Below are positions 33,519 through 42,539 of a stretch of DNA of 64,000 bases, in pieces; within the stretch, counting starts at the first letter, position 1; each line of letters opens with the position of its first letter. A program made the position numbers and the translations under genes. The stretch is from Micromonospora sp. MP36 (GTDB lineage: Bacteria > Actinomycetota > Actinomycetes > Mycobacteriales > Micromonosporaceae), in NCBI RefSeq assembly GCF_008119785.1, contig NZ_VSFA01000002.1:186001-250000 (forward strand), written 5' to 3'. The notes below the pieces were generated by a model. The model was not told where the DNA came from, did not search any database, and saw only the letters and a program-made list of their open reading frames with translations.

Positions 33519-33562
33519 ACACACTCCCCGGATGGCACGCCCATTCGATCACGCAGCAACCT

Positions 33563-33619
33563 CCAACCTCAAGCAATCGCGGGTTGGTCGTTGACCTACA
33601 ACCGCTACCGATTGTAGGT
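33563..33619. promoter_or_regulatory. Inverted repeats in the GntR/DivIVA divergent region
   Basis: ACCTACAA (33594-33601) and TTGTAGGT (33612-33619) form perfect 8-base arms 10 bases apart; a second pair CCAACC/GGTTGG lies at 33563-33587. Position between divergent genes fits autorepression by the GntR protein. The rest of 33519-33834 (about 315 bases) contains no gene that I can support. Confidence 0.6.
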
Positions 33620-33834
33620 TCCCTGTGAACGCTTCCGGATGGCACTGGGGCGCTCATCTGGTCGGGACGGGCATCCCCCGTGGTCCGTCCCGACCTGGCG
33701 GATCTGGCCTACTGTCCGCCGCTGGCCGCCGAGCAGGGCTGCGGTGGCAGGACGGGCGGCCTGGCTGATCAATGGTGCTTGGCTGGGCCGCTGCCCTCTG
33801 CCTCGATCACTGATGTCGAGAAGGGATCAGCATC

Positions 33835-34152
33835 GTGCGCAACTTCCTGCGACCCCGGTCGAAGCGCCGGAACGCCGGTCCGGCTTACCAGCCGCCGGCC
33901 GGGGCGTACCGCTCGACGTCGTACCTTCCGCTGCGGCCGTGGCAGGTGCGGAGCCGCACCTTCGCCACCCGCCGGCGCGGCCTGGACCCGGTCGAGGTCG
34001 CCGCGTTCCTCGACCGGGTCGCCAGCGACCTCGCTGCCGCCGAGGCCGAGGTGATCCGGAGCCGAGCGGAGACGGCCCGGATCAAGGACGCGCTCCGCGA
34101 GTGGCAGTCCCGCCAGGCTCCGACGATGCGCGACCTGGCCAGGCAGCCGTGA
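33835..34152 (+). CDS. Small DivIVA-domain protein
   Basis: A 105-residue protein from GTG 33835, with AAGGGA about 9 bases upstream. After a basic, aromatic N terminus comes the DivIVA-like motif (RSRTFATRRRGLDPVEVAAFLDRVASDLAAAEAEVIRSRAE), a short curvature-sensing coiled coil. It is much shorter than cell-division DivIVA/Wag31, so it is an accessory protein. Coupled by GTGA overlap to the next gene and divergent from the GntR gene: a three-gene unit seen repeatedly in this lineage (inference from memory). Confidence 0.8.
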   Translation: MRNFLRPRSKRRNAGPAYQPPAGAYRSTSYLPLRPWQVRSRTFATRRRGLDPVEVAAFLDRVASDLAAAEAEVIRSRAETARIKDALREWQSRQAPTMRDLARQP

Positions 34153-34400
34153 CCGGCCGCTACGTGATCCACCTGCCGGTCCGGGCACCCGACCTGGCCC
34201 GCGCGAAGATGCTCGGCCGGACGGCAGGCCGCTCCCTGGCCTTCCTCGCGGCCGTCGACCTCGGCGGGATCACCGTCTCGACCGAGGACAATCAATGCGT
34301 ACGTCACTGGGTTTTCTGTGACCGAAAGCTCGACGGCGGCCGGCGTTGCGTCCTGCGCGCCGACCATGAAACCCCCTGCACGGCCCGCCTGCCTCGCTGA
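34149..34400 (+). CDS. Small protein coupled to the DivIVA-domain gene
   Basis: An 83-residue product from GTG 34149, overlapping the previous TGA. It begins VTGRYVIHLPVRAPDLARAKMLG and ends with a cysteine/histidine-rich tail (HWVFCDRKLDGGRRCVLRADHETPC) that could bind zinc. The frame is open far upstream, but the overlap decides the start. No domain recognised. Confidence 0.65.
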   Translation: MTGRYVIHLPVRAPDLARAKMLGRTAGRSLAFLAAVDLGGITVSTEDNQCVRHWVFCDRKLDGGRRCVLRADHETPCTARLPR

Positions 34401-34463
34401 TCCGGCCAGCGCGCCGTGCCCGGCCGAAAGCAGTCTCCGGCCGGGCACGTGAGCGGCCGAGGC

Positions 34464-35600
34464 TCAGCGAAGCGAGGCGAAGAATTCGCGGATGTCGCCG
34501 ACCAGCACGTCGGTCGCCTCGTGGGCCGCGTAGTGGCCGCCGACGTCACCGCGCCCCTCGACCTCGGTCTGGTACGCCGTCCACCGCACGATGTTGCCGT
34601 GGTCCCGCTCGGCGAAGCGGCGGATCGACTGGAAGTCGCCGGGGAACATGGCCAGCGCCGTGGGCGTGGTGGTCGGCCCGGTCGGGTGCTCGGCGGTGTG
34701 CGCGTCCTCCCAGTAGAACCGCATCGACGAGGCGGCCGTGCCGGTGAACCAGTAGATCGCCACGTTGGCCAGGATGAAGTCGGCGTCCAGGCTCTCGTCG
34801 AAGAGCTGCGCGTTCCAGGCGAGCAGCCCGACCGGCGAGTCGGCCAGCGCGAACGCCAGGGTCTGCGGCTGCTGGCTGTGCACCTGGTTGAAGGAGAACT
34901 TGTTCTCGTAGAACCACTGCAGGTGCTTAAGCGCGGCCTGGTCGGCCTCGGAGAGTCCGGCGAACTCGGCCGGGTCGCCGGACGGGAACGAGAAGAGCTG
35001 GGTGACGTGCACGCCGAGCACATGCTCCGGGTCGATCCGGCCGACCTCGGGCGACACCAGGGAGCCACCGTCGTTGCCGACCGCGCCGTAGCGGTCGTAG
35101 CCGAGGCGGGCCATCAGCTCGGCCCAGGCGCGGGCGGTGCGGTAGCGGTTCCAGCCTCCGGTGCGGGTCGGGCCGGAGAAACCGAAGCCGGGCAGCGACG
35201 GGATGACCAGGTGGAACGCTGGCGAGTCCGGGTCGGCCGGCGCGGTCAGCGGGGCGATCACGTCCAGGTATTCGACCACCGAGCCGGGCCAGCCGTGGGT
35301 GAGCACCAGCGGGACGGCGTCCGGCCGGGACGACCGGACGTGCAGGAAGTGGATGTCCTCGCCGTCGATCTCGGTGACGAACTGCGGGTACGCGTTGAGC
35401 CGCGCCTCGACCGTCCGCCAGTCGAACGTCTCCAACCAGTGGTTCACCAGCTCACGGACCCGGTCGGTCGGCATGCCGTACGCCTCGCCGGCGCCGGGCA
35501 GTTCCCCGGGCCAGTTGACGCGGCGCAGCCGGACGGCCAGGTCGTCGAGCGCGGCCTGCGGGATCTCGACGCGGAACGGGCGGATGGCGGTGCTGGACAT
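34464..35600 (-). CDS. Epoxide hydrolase family protein (alpha/beta hydrolase)
   Basis: A 378-residue protein with the N-terminal lid characteristic of epoxide hydrolases (FRVEIPQAALDDLAVRLRRVNWPGE...), oxyanion motif THGWPGS, nucleophile elbow GNDGGS with Asp as nucleophile, and a terminal catalytic His in GGHYAAHE. It opens epoxides to diols. Divergent from a TetR regulator with two operator-like repeats between them, so it is likely de-repressed by its substrate or a related compound. Confidence 0.9.
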   Translation of the reverse strand: MSSTAIRPFRVEIPQAALDDLAVRLRRVNWPGELPGAGEAYGMPTDRVRELVNHWLETFDWRTVEARLNAYPQFVTEIDGEDIHFLHVRSSRPDAVPLVLTHGWPGSVVEYLDVIAPLTAPADPDSPAFHLVIPSLPGFGFSGPTRTGGWNRYRTARAWAELMARLGYDRYGAVGNDGGSLVSPEVGRIDPEHVLGVHVTQLFSFPSGDPAEFAGLSEADQAALKHLQWFYENKFSFNQVHSQQPQTLAFALADSPVGLLAWNAQLFDESLDADFILANVAIYWFTGTAASSMRFYWEDAHTAEHPTGPTTTPTALAMFPGDFQSIRRFAERDHGNIVRWTAYQTEVEGRGDVGGHYAAHEATDVLVGDIREFFASLR

Positions 35601-35618
35601 GCGCTGCTCCTTTAGAAC

Positions 35619-35666
35619 GGAATGCTTCGTTCCGTTTCACGATAGCAGAGCGGAACGATCCGTTCC
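35619..35666. promoter_or_regulatory. Two TetR-type operators between epoxide hydrolase and tetR
   Basis: GGAATGCTTCGTTCC (35619-35633) and GGAACGATCCGTTCC (35652-35666) share the consensus GGAAYGMTYCGTTCC and start 33 bases apart, three helical turns. The first lies within a longer palindrome with arms AACGGAA (35616-35622) and TTCCGTT (35630-35636). They flank the likely divergent promoters. Confidence 0.75.
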
Positions 35667-35683
35667 ACTGCTAGTCTGGATCC

Positions 35684-36334
35684 ATGCCCAACCCGACCGA
35701 GGCTCCCGAGGCTCCCCAGCTCCCCGGCCGCCGTGCCCAGGCCGCCCGGAACGACGCGGTGATCCTGGAAGCCGCCCGCGCGGTCTTCCTGGACGATCCG
35801 AAGGCGCCCATCGCCGCCGTCGCCGAGCGCGCCGGCGTCGGCATCAGCGCCCTCTACCGGCGCTACGCCGGCAAGGAGGACCTGCTCCGCAAGCTCTGCC
35901 ACGACGGCCTGCGGCGCTACATCGCCGTGGCCGAGGAGTCCGCCGCCGACCCGGACGGCTGGCGGGCCTTCGCCGGGTTCCTGGAGCGCGTCGTCGATGC
36001 CGACGTGCACTCGCTGACCGTGCAGCTCGCCGGCACCTTCACGCCGACCGAGGAGATGGGGCGGGACGCGGTGCGCTCCGGGGAGCTCACCGCGGAGCTG
36101 GTCGAGCGGGCCAGGGGCACCGGCCGGCTCCGCGCCGACGTGGTGGTGCAGGACGTCGGGTTGCTGCTGGAGGGGTGTGCCGCGATCCGCGTACCCGATC
36201 CGGAGCGGACCCGGCAGTTGCGTCGCCGGCACCTGGCGCTGCTGCTGGCCGGTCTCGCCGTGGCCGAGCCGCCACTGCCCGGGCCGCCGCCGGCCGCTGG
36301 GGAGTTCGACTGGCGGTGGCGACGCTCCGAGTGA
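35684..36334 (+). CDS. TetR-family transcriptional regulator
   Basis: A 216-residue protein: N-terminal HTH (ILEAARAVFLDDPKAPIAAVAERAGVGISALYRRYAGKEDLLRKL, about residues 28-70) and a C-terminal ligand domain of normal size. It lies divergent to the epoxide hydrolase and 17 bases past the second operator, so it is expected to repress both itself and the hydrolase. Ligand unknown. Confidence 0.92.
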   Translation: MPNPTEAPEAPQLPGRRAQAARNDAVILEAARAVFLDDPKAPIAAVAERAGVGISALYRRYAGKEDLLRKLCHDGLRRYIAVAEESAADPDGWRAFAGFLERVVDADVHSLTVQLAGTFTPTEEMGRDAVRSGELTAELVERARGTGRLRADVVVQDVGLLLEGCAAIRVPDPERTRQLRRRHLALLLAGLAVAEPPLPGPPPAAGEFDWRWRRSE

Positions 36335-36354
36335 GTCAGCTCACACCGCTGGAG

Positions 36355-36373
36355 TTGAGCGGAATAGACTCAA
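36355..36373 (+). promoter_or_regulatory. HAIR operator for HspR upstream of clpB
   Basis: TTGAGC-N7-ACTCAA matches the HspR repeat with one deviation in the left arm (C for T), 47 bases before the clpB start. Arm sequence and 7-base spacing agree with the repeat upstream of dnaK. Confidence 0.8.
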
Positions 36374-36419
36374 CTCTGGTTGTGTCGTTCCCAGTGGACA
36401 CGCCGATCCGGGGGAGCCC

Positions 36420-39011
36420 ATGAACACGGAACGCCTCACCACCAAGAGCCGCGAGACCATCACCGGCGCCGTCGCGCTGGCGAATCAGCGCGGCCACGCC
36501 ACCGTGGAGCCCTGGCACCTGCTGCTGTCGCTGCTGGACACCGAGGGCTCGACCGCTGCCGGCCTGCTGCGCGCCGTCGGGGCCGACCCCGCCGAGCTGC
36601 GTCGGGTCGCCCAGCGCTCGGTCGACGCCCTGCCCGCCGCGCACGGCTCCAGCATCGCCGAGCCCACCCTGGCCCGCGAGTTCGTCAACGCCATCGGCGC
36701 CGCCGAGCAGATCGCCCGGCCGTTGGGCGACGAATACACCTCGACCGAGCACCTGCTGGCCGGCCTGGCCCGGGTGGGCGGCGCGGTCTCCGTCGTGCTG
36801 AAGAACTCCGGCGCCACCGAGGAGAACCTGGTCGCCGCATTCCCGACCGTCCGCGGCGGGGACCGCCGGGTCACCACCGCCGACCCCGAGCAGACCTACC
36901 AGGCCCTCGCCAAGTACGGCGTGGACCTGACCGCCAGCGCCCGCGAGGGAAAGATCGACCCGGTCATCGGCCGGGACTCCGAGATCCGCCGGGTGATCCA
37001 GGTGCTGTCCCGGCGTACCAAGAACAACCCGGTGCTGATCGGTGAGCCGGGCGTCGGCAAGACCGCGATCGTCGAGGGCCTGGCCCAGCGGATCGTCGCC
37101 GGTGACGTGCCCGAGTCGCTGCGGGACAAGAAGCTCGTCTCGCTCGACCTGGGTGCCATGGTGGCCGGCGCGCAGTACCGCGGCCAGTTCGAGGAGCGGC
37201 TGAAGTCCGTGCTGGAGGAGATCAAGAACTCCAACGGGCAGGTCATCACCTTCCTCGACGAGCTGCACACCGTGGTCGGCGCCGGCAAGGGCGAGGGCTC
37301 GATGGACGCCGGCAACATGCTCAAGCCGATGCTGGCCCGCGGTGAGCTGCGGATGGTCGGCGCGACGACGCTCGACGAATACCGCGAGCACATCGAGAAG
37401 GACCCGGCGCTGGAGCGCCGCTTCCAGCCGGTGCTGGTCGGCGAGCCGACCATCGAGGACACCATCGGCATCCTGCGCGGCCTCAAGGAGCGCTACGAGG
37501 TGCACCACGGCGTACGGATCACCGACGCCGCGCTGGTCGCCGCCGCCTCCCTGTCCGACCGCTACATCACCGACCGGTTCCTGCCCGACAAGGCGATCGA
37601 CCTGGTCGACGAGTCCGCGTCCCGGCTCCGGATGGAGATCGACTCCCGGCCGGTCGAGGTGGACGAGATCGAGCGGGCGGTCCGCCGGCTCGAGATCGAG
37701 GAGATGGCGCTGGCCAAGGAGCCGGACGCCGCCTCCGCCGAGCGGCTGGAGCGGCTGCGCAAGGAGTTGGCCGACAAGCGTGAGCAGCTCACCGCCCTGT
37801 CCGACCGGTGGAAGCTGGAGAAGGACCACATCACCAAGCTCTCCACGGCCAAGGAGGAGCTGGAGCGGCTCGGCGGCGAGGCCGAGCGGGCCGAGCGCGA
37901 CGGCGAGCTGGAACGCGCCGCCGAGCTGCGGTACGGCCGGATCCCCGCCCTCAAGGCCGAGCTGAAGCAGGCCGAGGAGGAGCTGGCCCGGCTCCAGGCC
38001 GACGGCGCGATGCTCAAGGAGGAGGTCGGCGCGGACGACATCGCCGCCGTGGTCGCCTCCTGGACCGGCATCCCCGCCGGCCGCCTGCTGGAGGGGGAGA
38101 CCGCCAAGCTGCTCCGGATGGAGGAGTCGCTGGGCTCGCGGGTGGTCGGCCAGTCCGAGGCGGTCGGCGCCGTCGCCGACGCGGTCCGCCGCGCCCGGGC
38201 CGGTGTCGCCGACCCGGACCGTCCGACCGGCAGCTTCCTCTTCCTCGGCCCGACCGGGGTCGGCAAGACCGAGCTGGCCAAGGCGCTCGCCGAGTTCCTC
38301 TTCGACGACGAGCGGGCCATGGTCCGCATCGACATGAGCGAGTATGGCGAGAAGCACTCCGTTGCCCGCCTGGTCGGTGCCCCGCCTGGGTACGTCGGCT
38401 ACGAGGAGGGCGGCCAGCTCACCGAGGCGGTGCGCCGCCGGCCGTACTCGGTCGTGCTGCTGGACGAGGTGGAGAAGGCCCACCCCGACGTCTTCGACGT
38501 GCTGCTCCAGGTGCTCGACGACGGCCGGCTCACCGACGGTCAGGGCCGCACGGTGGACTTCCGCAACGCGATCCTGATCCTCACCTCGAACCTGGGGTCG
38601 TCGGTGATCAGCGACCTGACGCTGACCGAGGAGCAGCGCCGGGAGGGCGTCCTCGCGGTGGTCCGGTCGCACTTCAAGCCGGAGTTCCTCAACCGCCTCG
38701 ACGACATCGTGGTGTTCGCCGCCCTGCAGGGCGAGGACCTGCGGGCCATCGTCGACATCCAGCTGGACCGGATGCGCCGCCGGCTGGCCGACCGCCGGCT
38801 CGGCCTGGCGATCACCGACGCGGCCCGGAGCTGGCTCGCCGAGCACGGGTACGACCCGATCTACGGGGCCCGTCCGCTGCGCCGGCTGGTGCAGTCGGCG
38901 ATCGGTGACCAGCTCGCGAAGGCGCTGCTGGCCGGCCAGATCCGCGACGGCGACACGGTCAAGGTCGACCTGGCCGACAGCAAGGAGGGTCTGGCCGTCA
39001 CGGCCGCCTGA
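36420..39011 (+). CDS. clpB: Disaggregase ClpB
   Basis: An 863-residue AAA+ protein: Clp N domain, first ATPase module with GEPGVGKT, a coiled-coil middle domain (about residues 405-525) and second module with GPTGVGKT and [15 protein letters not shown]. It rescues aggregated proteins together with DnaK/DnaJ/GrpE, also encoded in this window. ATG 36420 has GGGGGAG just upstream. The HspR operator upstream predicts heat induction. The 1,107-codon opposite frame is a shadow. Confidence 0.97.
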   Translation: MNTERLTTKSRETITGAVALANQRGHATVEPWHLLLSLLDTEGSTAAGLLRAVGADPAELRRVAQRSVDALPAAHGSSIAEPTLAREFVNAIGAAEQIARPLGDEYTSTEHLLAGLARVGGAVSVVLKNSGATEENLVAAFPTVRGGDRRVTTADPEQTYQALAKYGVDLTASAREGKIDPVIGRDSEIRRVIQVLSRRTKNNPVLIGEPGVGKTAIVEGLAQRIVAGDVPESLRDKKLVSLDLGAMVAGAQYRGQFEERLKSVLEEIKNSNGQVITFLDELHTVVGAGKGEGSMDAGNMLKPMLARGELRMVGATTLDEYREHIEKDPALERRFQPVLVGEPTIEDTIGILRGLKERYEVHHGVRITDAALVAAASLSDRYITDRFLPDKAIDLVDESASRLRMEIDSRPVEVDEIERAVRRLEIEEMALAKEPDAASAERLERLRKELADKREQLTALSDRWKLEKDHITKLSTAKEELERLGGEAERAERDGELERAAELRYGRIPALKAELKQAEEELARLQADGAMLKEEVGADDIAAVVASWTGIPAGRLLEGETAKLLRMEESLGSRVVGQSEAVGAVADAVRRARAGVADPDRPTGSFLFLGPTGVGKTELAKALAEFLFDDERAMVRIDMSEYGEKHSVARLVGAPPGYVGYEEGGQLTEAVRRRPYSVVLLDEVEKAHPDVFDVLLQVLDDGRLTDGQGRTVDFRNAILILTSNLGSSVISDLTLTEEQRREGVLAVVRSHFKPEFLNRLDDIVVFAALQGEDLRAIVDIQLDRMRRRLADRRLGLAITDAARSWLAEHGYDPIYGARPLRRLVQSAIGDQLAKALLAGQIRDGDTVKVDLADSKEGLAVTAA

Positions 39012-39020
39012 CCCGTCCGC

Positions 39021-39052
39021 CCGGCCCCGCCCCACCGCTGGGGCGGGGCCGG
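39021..39052 (+). terminator. clpB terminator
   Basis: CCGGCCCCGCCCCA (39021-39034) pairs perfectly with 39039-39052 over CCGC, 10 bases after the clpB stop. Confidence 0.8.
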
Positions 39053-39192
39053 CCCTGCTCCTGGGCCGGCACCTACATCGACATCCACATCCTGCGGTCC
39101 CGCTGCGTCCCGGCTCGCGCCGGTTGTTGCGACCAACGACAACTTCCCGATCAACGGGTAGTAGGTGGGGCGTTCGGGGAAAGGATGGAGCC

Positions 39193-39567
39193 ATGGTGGG
39201 GAACGGAAAGGACCGGGAGCTGGAGGCGGCCGTCGAGGAGTTGGCCCGGGCGGACACGCTCGCGTTCGGCGGGGTCGGCTTCGCGGGCACGCTGCTGCCC
39301 GAGACCGAGGCGTACCGGCGGGTCGAGCAGGCGCTGGACGAGCATCCCGACGCGGCCCGCAAGCAGGTCGACTGGCTGCTCAACCACGGGTCGCCGGCCG
39401 GGAAGGCGTACGCCGCCACGCTGCTGGACCAGGCCGACGTGGCGGCGGGGCGCGCGGCCTGGACGAAGCTGCGGAACGACGAGGCCCAGTTCACCACGTT
39501 CACCGGCTGCCTCATGGGCCGGGCCAGCCTGCGCGAGTACGCCACGGAACGCCTCGCCGGACGGTGA
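39193..39567 (+). CDS. Small conserved hypothetical protein
   Basis: A 124-residue, helical, soluble protein (MVGNGKDRELEAAVEELARADTLAFGGVGFAGTLLPETEAYRR...). HPDAARKQVDWLLNHGSPAGKAYAATLLDQ has the repeat feel of a HEAT/ARM-like helical hairpin, but the domain is not certain. The frame is open upstream into clpB; ATG 39193 is the first sensible start after the clpB terminator. No function assigned. Confidence 0.65.
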   Translation: MVGNGKDRELEAAVEELARADTLAFGGVGFAGTLLPETEAYRRVEQALDEHPDAARKQVDWLLNHGSPAGKAYAATLLDQADVAAGRAAWTKLRNDEAQFTTFTGCLMGRASLREYATERLAGR

Positions 39568-39625
39568 CCACCGGTCGGCCGGAAAGGGGACTCCGGAAAC
39601 CGGTGGGTGCCCGTAGCTTGCCGGG

Positions 39626-40456
39626 ATGACCTTGACCGCCGCCCCGCCGGCCCGCCCACCCCGCCCCACGGCCGTCACGACCGCGTCCTGGATGCAGCTC
39701 GCCGCGGCGGCCCTGCTGCTGGTGGCGGCCGGTCTGTTGGTGTGGCACGCGATCTGGTGGGACGGCGAGATCGACCACGCGGCCCGGCTGGTGCCTGATG
39801 CCGACCCGGCCGAGGTGGACGGTGAGCGCTTCGGCAACGTCATGATGTCCTGCGTGCTGGGGGTGCCGGTGCTGCTGTTCGCGGCCCTCCTCGGCGTCGC
39901 CGCCCGGGGTGTCCGGCGGGGCAGCAACGGCGCCCGGATCGCCGTCTTCGTGGCCGGCGGCCTGCAACTGCTGGTCGGCGTCGGCCAAGGCTGCTGCGCG
40001 GGTGCGGCGCTGCCGTTCTTCTTCGCGTTCGGCGCCCCGATGGAGGCGGGAGACGTGCCCCCCGAGTTCCTTCCCGAGGAGTCGACGTTCAGCCAGACTC
40101 TCTACGGCACCGATCCACAGGGGGACCTCTTCTTCGCCGGCGGCGGACTGATCGCGCTGCTGGTCCTCGGTCTCACCGTCACGGCCGTCGTGCTGTTGGC
40201 GCTGCCCACGTCCCACCGTTGGTTCGTGCCGCAGGCCGCCGAACCACCCCGCCTGCCAGCCGGCTATCCGGCGCCGTCCGCCTTCCTGCTGCCGCCCGGC
40301 TACATGATCTGCCCCGATCCCCGGGCCCACGGCGTGCCGGGGCAGTACGGTCCGGCCGCCCCGGGTCCGGCCGCGCCCGCCGCGCCCATCGATCCCGCCG
40401 CGGCGCCCGACGGGCCGCCCACCGATCCCACCCAGGGGGTGAGCGACGCCGGGTAG
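39626..40456 (+). CDS. Four-helix membrane protein with Pro-rich tail (paralog A)
   Basis: A 276-residue protein with four membrane helices (starting AAAALLLVAAGLLVWHAIWW; GVPVLLFAALLGVA; GARIAVFVAGGLQLLVGVGQGCCAGA; LIALLVLGLTVTAVVLLAL) and a cytosolic Pro/Ala-rich tail. The block NGARIxxFVxGxxxxxxxGxxCC and the layout recur in the genes at 45031 and 45877, so these are three members of one family. Function unknown; possibly envelope homeostasis. Confidence 0.75.
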   Translation: MTLTAAPPARPPRPTAVTTASWMQLAAAALLLVAAGLLVWHAIWWDGEIDHAARLVPDADPAEVDGERFGNVMMSCVLGVPVLLFAALLGVAARGVRRGSNGARIAVFVAGGLQLLVGVGQGCCAGAALPFFFAFGAPMEAGDVPPEFLPEESTFSQTLYGTDPQGDLFFAGGGLIALLVLGLTVTAVVLLALPTSHRWFVPQAAEPPRLPAGYPAPSAFLLPPGYMICPDPRAHGVPGQYGPAAPGPAAPAAPIDPAAAPDGPPTDPTQGVSDAG

Positions 40457-40540
40457 CTGACCACACACTCAGCGAACGGCGTTTCGGCCGGCGTGCCTCC
40501 GGTTGTTACCGTCTCCGCCGACGCGTGTGGGGAGGCGGTC

Positions 40541-41170
40541 GTGAACGGAACGCTGGCGTATCTACTGGTGACCCTGGGGTGTCTGGTCGGGGTGGCCGGT
40601 GTGGTGATCGCCGTGGTGGCGCTGCGCAAGGCCCGCACCGGGCCCCGCCCGCAGACCCCCGGCGACCCGTTCCGCGACCGGGACGCCGACGCGCTCCGCG
40701 GCGACCCCCGCCAACTCAAGCCCGGCGACATCGTGGAGATCCGCCAGGTCCCGTACACCGTCCGCGGCTCGGTGCATCTCGTCGAGGGCGGCTGGAGCTG
40801 GGCGGAGCACCTGCTCGATGACGCGGGCGGGGTGAAGCGCTGGCTCTCCGTCGAGTCGGACCCGGACCTGGAACTGGTGCTCTGGACCAGCGAACCGTCC
40901 GCCACGGTCACCCCCGGTGCGCCCACCTTGGACGTCGCCGGCCGTCGCTACACCTGGGACGAGTCCGGCCAGGCGCGCTACACCGCCACCGAGGGCACCG
41001 GCCTCGACCCCCGCGGCACCATGCGCTACCACGACTACCAGGCGCCCGGCGGGGCCCGGCTCTCCTTCGAGGCGTACGGGGAGGCCGGCTGGGAGGTGAA
41101 CCTCGGCGAGAAGCTGCACCGCGCCGAGGTGATGATCTACCCGCAGGGCGGTCCGGAGCAGGTGGCCTGA
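40541..41170 (+). CDS. DUF4178 protein with N-terminal membrane helix
   Basis: A 209-residue protein from GTG 40541, preferred over 40493 because GGGGAGG lies 5 bases upstream. One membrane helix (LAYLLVTLGCLVGVAGVVIAVVAL) is followed by a cytosolic beta-rich DUF4178 domain (LKPGDIVEIRQVPYTVRGSVHLVEGGWSWAEHLLDD...KRWLSVESDPDLELVLW). First gene of a tightly packed six-gene operon. DUF4178 proteins are known from comparative genomics to neighbour PspA-like, DUF350 and spermidine-synthase genes; molecular role unknown. Confidence 0.85.
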   Translation: MNGTLAYLLVTLGCLVGVAGVVIAVVALRKARTGPRPQTPGDPFRDRDADALRGDPRQLKPGDIVEIRQVPYTVRGSVHLVEGGWSWAEHLLDDAGGVKRWLSVESDPDLELVLWTSEPSATVTPGAPTLDVAGRRYTWDESGQARYTATEGTGLDPRGTMRYHDYQAPGGARLSFEAYGEAGWEVNLGEKLHRAEVMIYPQGGPEQVA

Positions 41171-41172
41171 GC

Positions 41173-41664
41173 GTGCTGGTCGCCCTGGACGCCCCGTACG
41201 TCGACACCCGCGCCGCCGACCTGAGCCTGACCCTCGGCGGCCCGGAACGTCCCGCCCTGCACGTCCGCGAGCTGGCCCTGCCCGGCGGCATCCGACTGCG
41301 GCTGCGCCTGCTCGGTGCCTCGCACCAGGTGGTCTGCGGTGAGCTGGTCGAGACCGTCGCCTGCCTGCCCGGCCGCCCGCCGCACCTGCCGGAGACCCTG
41401 TACGACGAGGACGCCGGCTACCGGTTCACCGCCACGGTGCTGCGCCCGGAGGGCGACGGCCTGCGTACCCGCGTCGCCGCGCTCCGCGCCGACCTGGCCG
41501 ACGACCCGTACGCGCTGGTCGGGGTCTTCCCCGGTGACGTGGACGCGGTCACCGCGCTCTCCGTCCGCCCCGATCCGCCGGACGGCTCGATGGCCTGGCG
41601 CACCTGGCACGCGTACCCGCAGACCAACGAGCTGGTCCTGACCGAGACGGTGGTGGAGCTGTGA
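41173..41664 (+). CDS. DUF2617 protein
   Basis: A 163-residue soluble protein from GTG 41173, 2 bases after the previous stop. Beta-rich sequence with the family blocks LVALDAPYVDTRAADLSLTLGG, LGASHQVVCGELVETVACL and YRFTATVLRPEGDGLRTRV. Uncharacterised family; here always within the spermidine-synthase operon. It overlaps the next gene by GTGA. Confidence 0.82.
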   Translation: MLVALDAPYVDTRAADLSLTLGGPERPALHVRELALPGGIRLRLRLLGASHQVVCGELVETVACLPGRPPHLPETLYDEDAGYRFTATVLRPEGDGLRTRVAALRADLADDPYALVGVFPGDVDAVTALSVRPDPPDGSMAWRTWHAYPQTNELVLTETVVEL

Positions 41665-42086
41665 CGTACCGACGGTGGTTCGTGGTGGGGGTGGCGGTCG
41701 CCGTGGTCGGCGCGCTGATCGCCGCCTTCGCCGTCTTCTACGGCAACTTCTCCCCGCGCGGCTACGTCGAGGACCACTACGCCCGGGCGGCCAGCCGGGA
41801 CATCGGCTCCGGCGCGCTCGCGTACACCTCGACCCGGCCGCCCAGCCAGGTGGCGAAGGAGGTCACCGACGCCTGGCAGCCGGCCGACGAGTACGTCGAC
41901 GGCAGCGGCGTCTACCTGCGCTACGACGACGACTCGGTGGTGATCCTGCCGGTCGCCGCCGGCTCGCTGATCCTGCTGGAACGGATGACCACCGCCTACC
42001 CCCGCTACCACCACGTCGTCGGCCGCGGCTGGGGCTGGGGCCGTGGCAGCACCGTCCGGGGCGGTGGCCCCGGCGCCGGCAAGTAG
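41661..42086 (+). CDS. DUF4247 protein
   Basis: A 141-residue protein: one N-terminal membrane helix (FVVGVAVAVVGALIAAFAVFY) and an extracytoplasmic domain (SPRGYVEDHYARAASRDIGSGALAYTS...GVYLRYDDDSVVILPV) ending in a Gly/Arg/Trp-rich tail. This corresponds to DUF4247. The overlap with the DUF2617 gene implies coupled translation. Function unknown. Confidence 0.82.
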   Translation: MTYRRWFVVGVAVAVVGALIAAFAVFYGNFSPRGYVEDHYARAASRDIGSGALAYTSTRPPSQVAKEVTDAWQPADEYVDGSGVYLRYDDDSVVILPVAAGSLILLERMTTAYPRYHHVVGRGWGWGRGSTVRGGGPGAGK

Positions 42087-42116
42087 CCCGTCCGACCCCT
42101 CACCCTGGAGTCCCCT

Positions 42117-42539
42117 GTGCAGCATCTCGTCACCGATCTGCTGGTCACTCTCGCCTACGGCGTGGTCGGCGTCGTCCTGATGGGCATCGGCTACCTGCTG
42201 GTCGACCTGGCCACCCCGGGCCGGCTCGACCAGCTCATCTGGACCGAGCGCAACCGCAACGCGGCGCTGCTGCTCGCCTCCAACCTGGCCGGCGTCGGCA
42301 TCATCGTGGTCGCCGCGATCGCCGCCAGCCCGGACGACTTCCTGCTCGGCCTGGTCGGCGCGGCGGCGTACGGCATCCTCGGTCTGGTCATCATGGCGGC
42401 GGCGTTCGTGCTGCTGGATGTGGCCACCCCCGGCAAGCTGGGCGAACTGCTGGTCGACCCGGAGCCGCACCCGGCGGTCTGGGTCAGCGCCGTCGTGCAC
42501 CTCGCCACCGGCGCGATCATCGCCGCCGCGATCAGCTGA
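42117..42539 (+). CDS. DUF350 (YjfL-like) membrane protein
   Basis: A 140-residue protein of four membrane helices in two repeated halves: LAYGVVGVVLMGIGYLLVDLATPGRLDQLIW matches AAYGILGLVIMAAAFVLLDVATPGKLGELLV, an internal duplication typical of DUF350. Probably a small channel or scaffold. It ends in TGATG shared with the next gene. Confidence 0.88.
   Translation: MQHLVTDLLVTLAYGVVGVVLMGIGYLLVDLATPGRLDQLIWTERNRNAALLLASNLAGVGIIVVAAIAASPDDFLLGLVGAAAYGILGLVIMAAAFVLLDVATPGKLGELLVDPEPHPAVWVSAVVHLATGAIIAAAIS

Noticed and set aside
36336-39659. 1,107-codon leftward open frame opposite clpB
   Set aside because: Antisense shadow of clpB; no ribosome site or recognisable domain.
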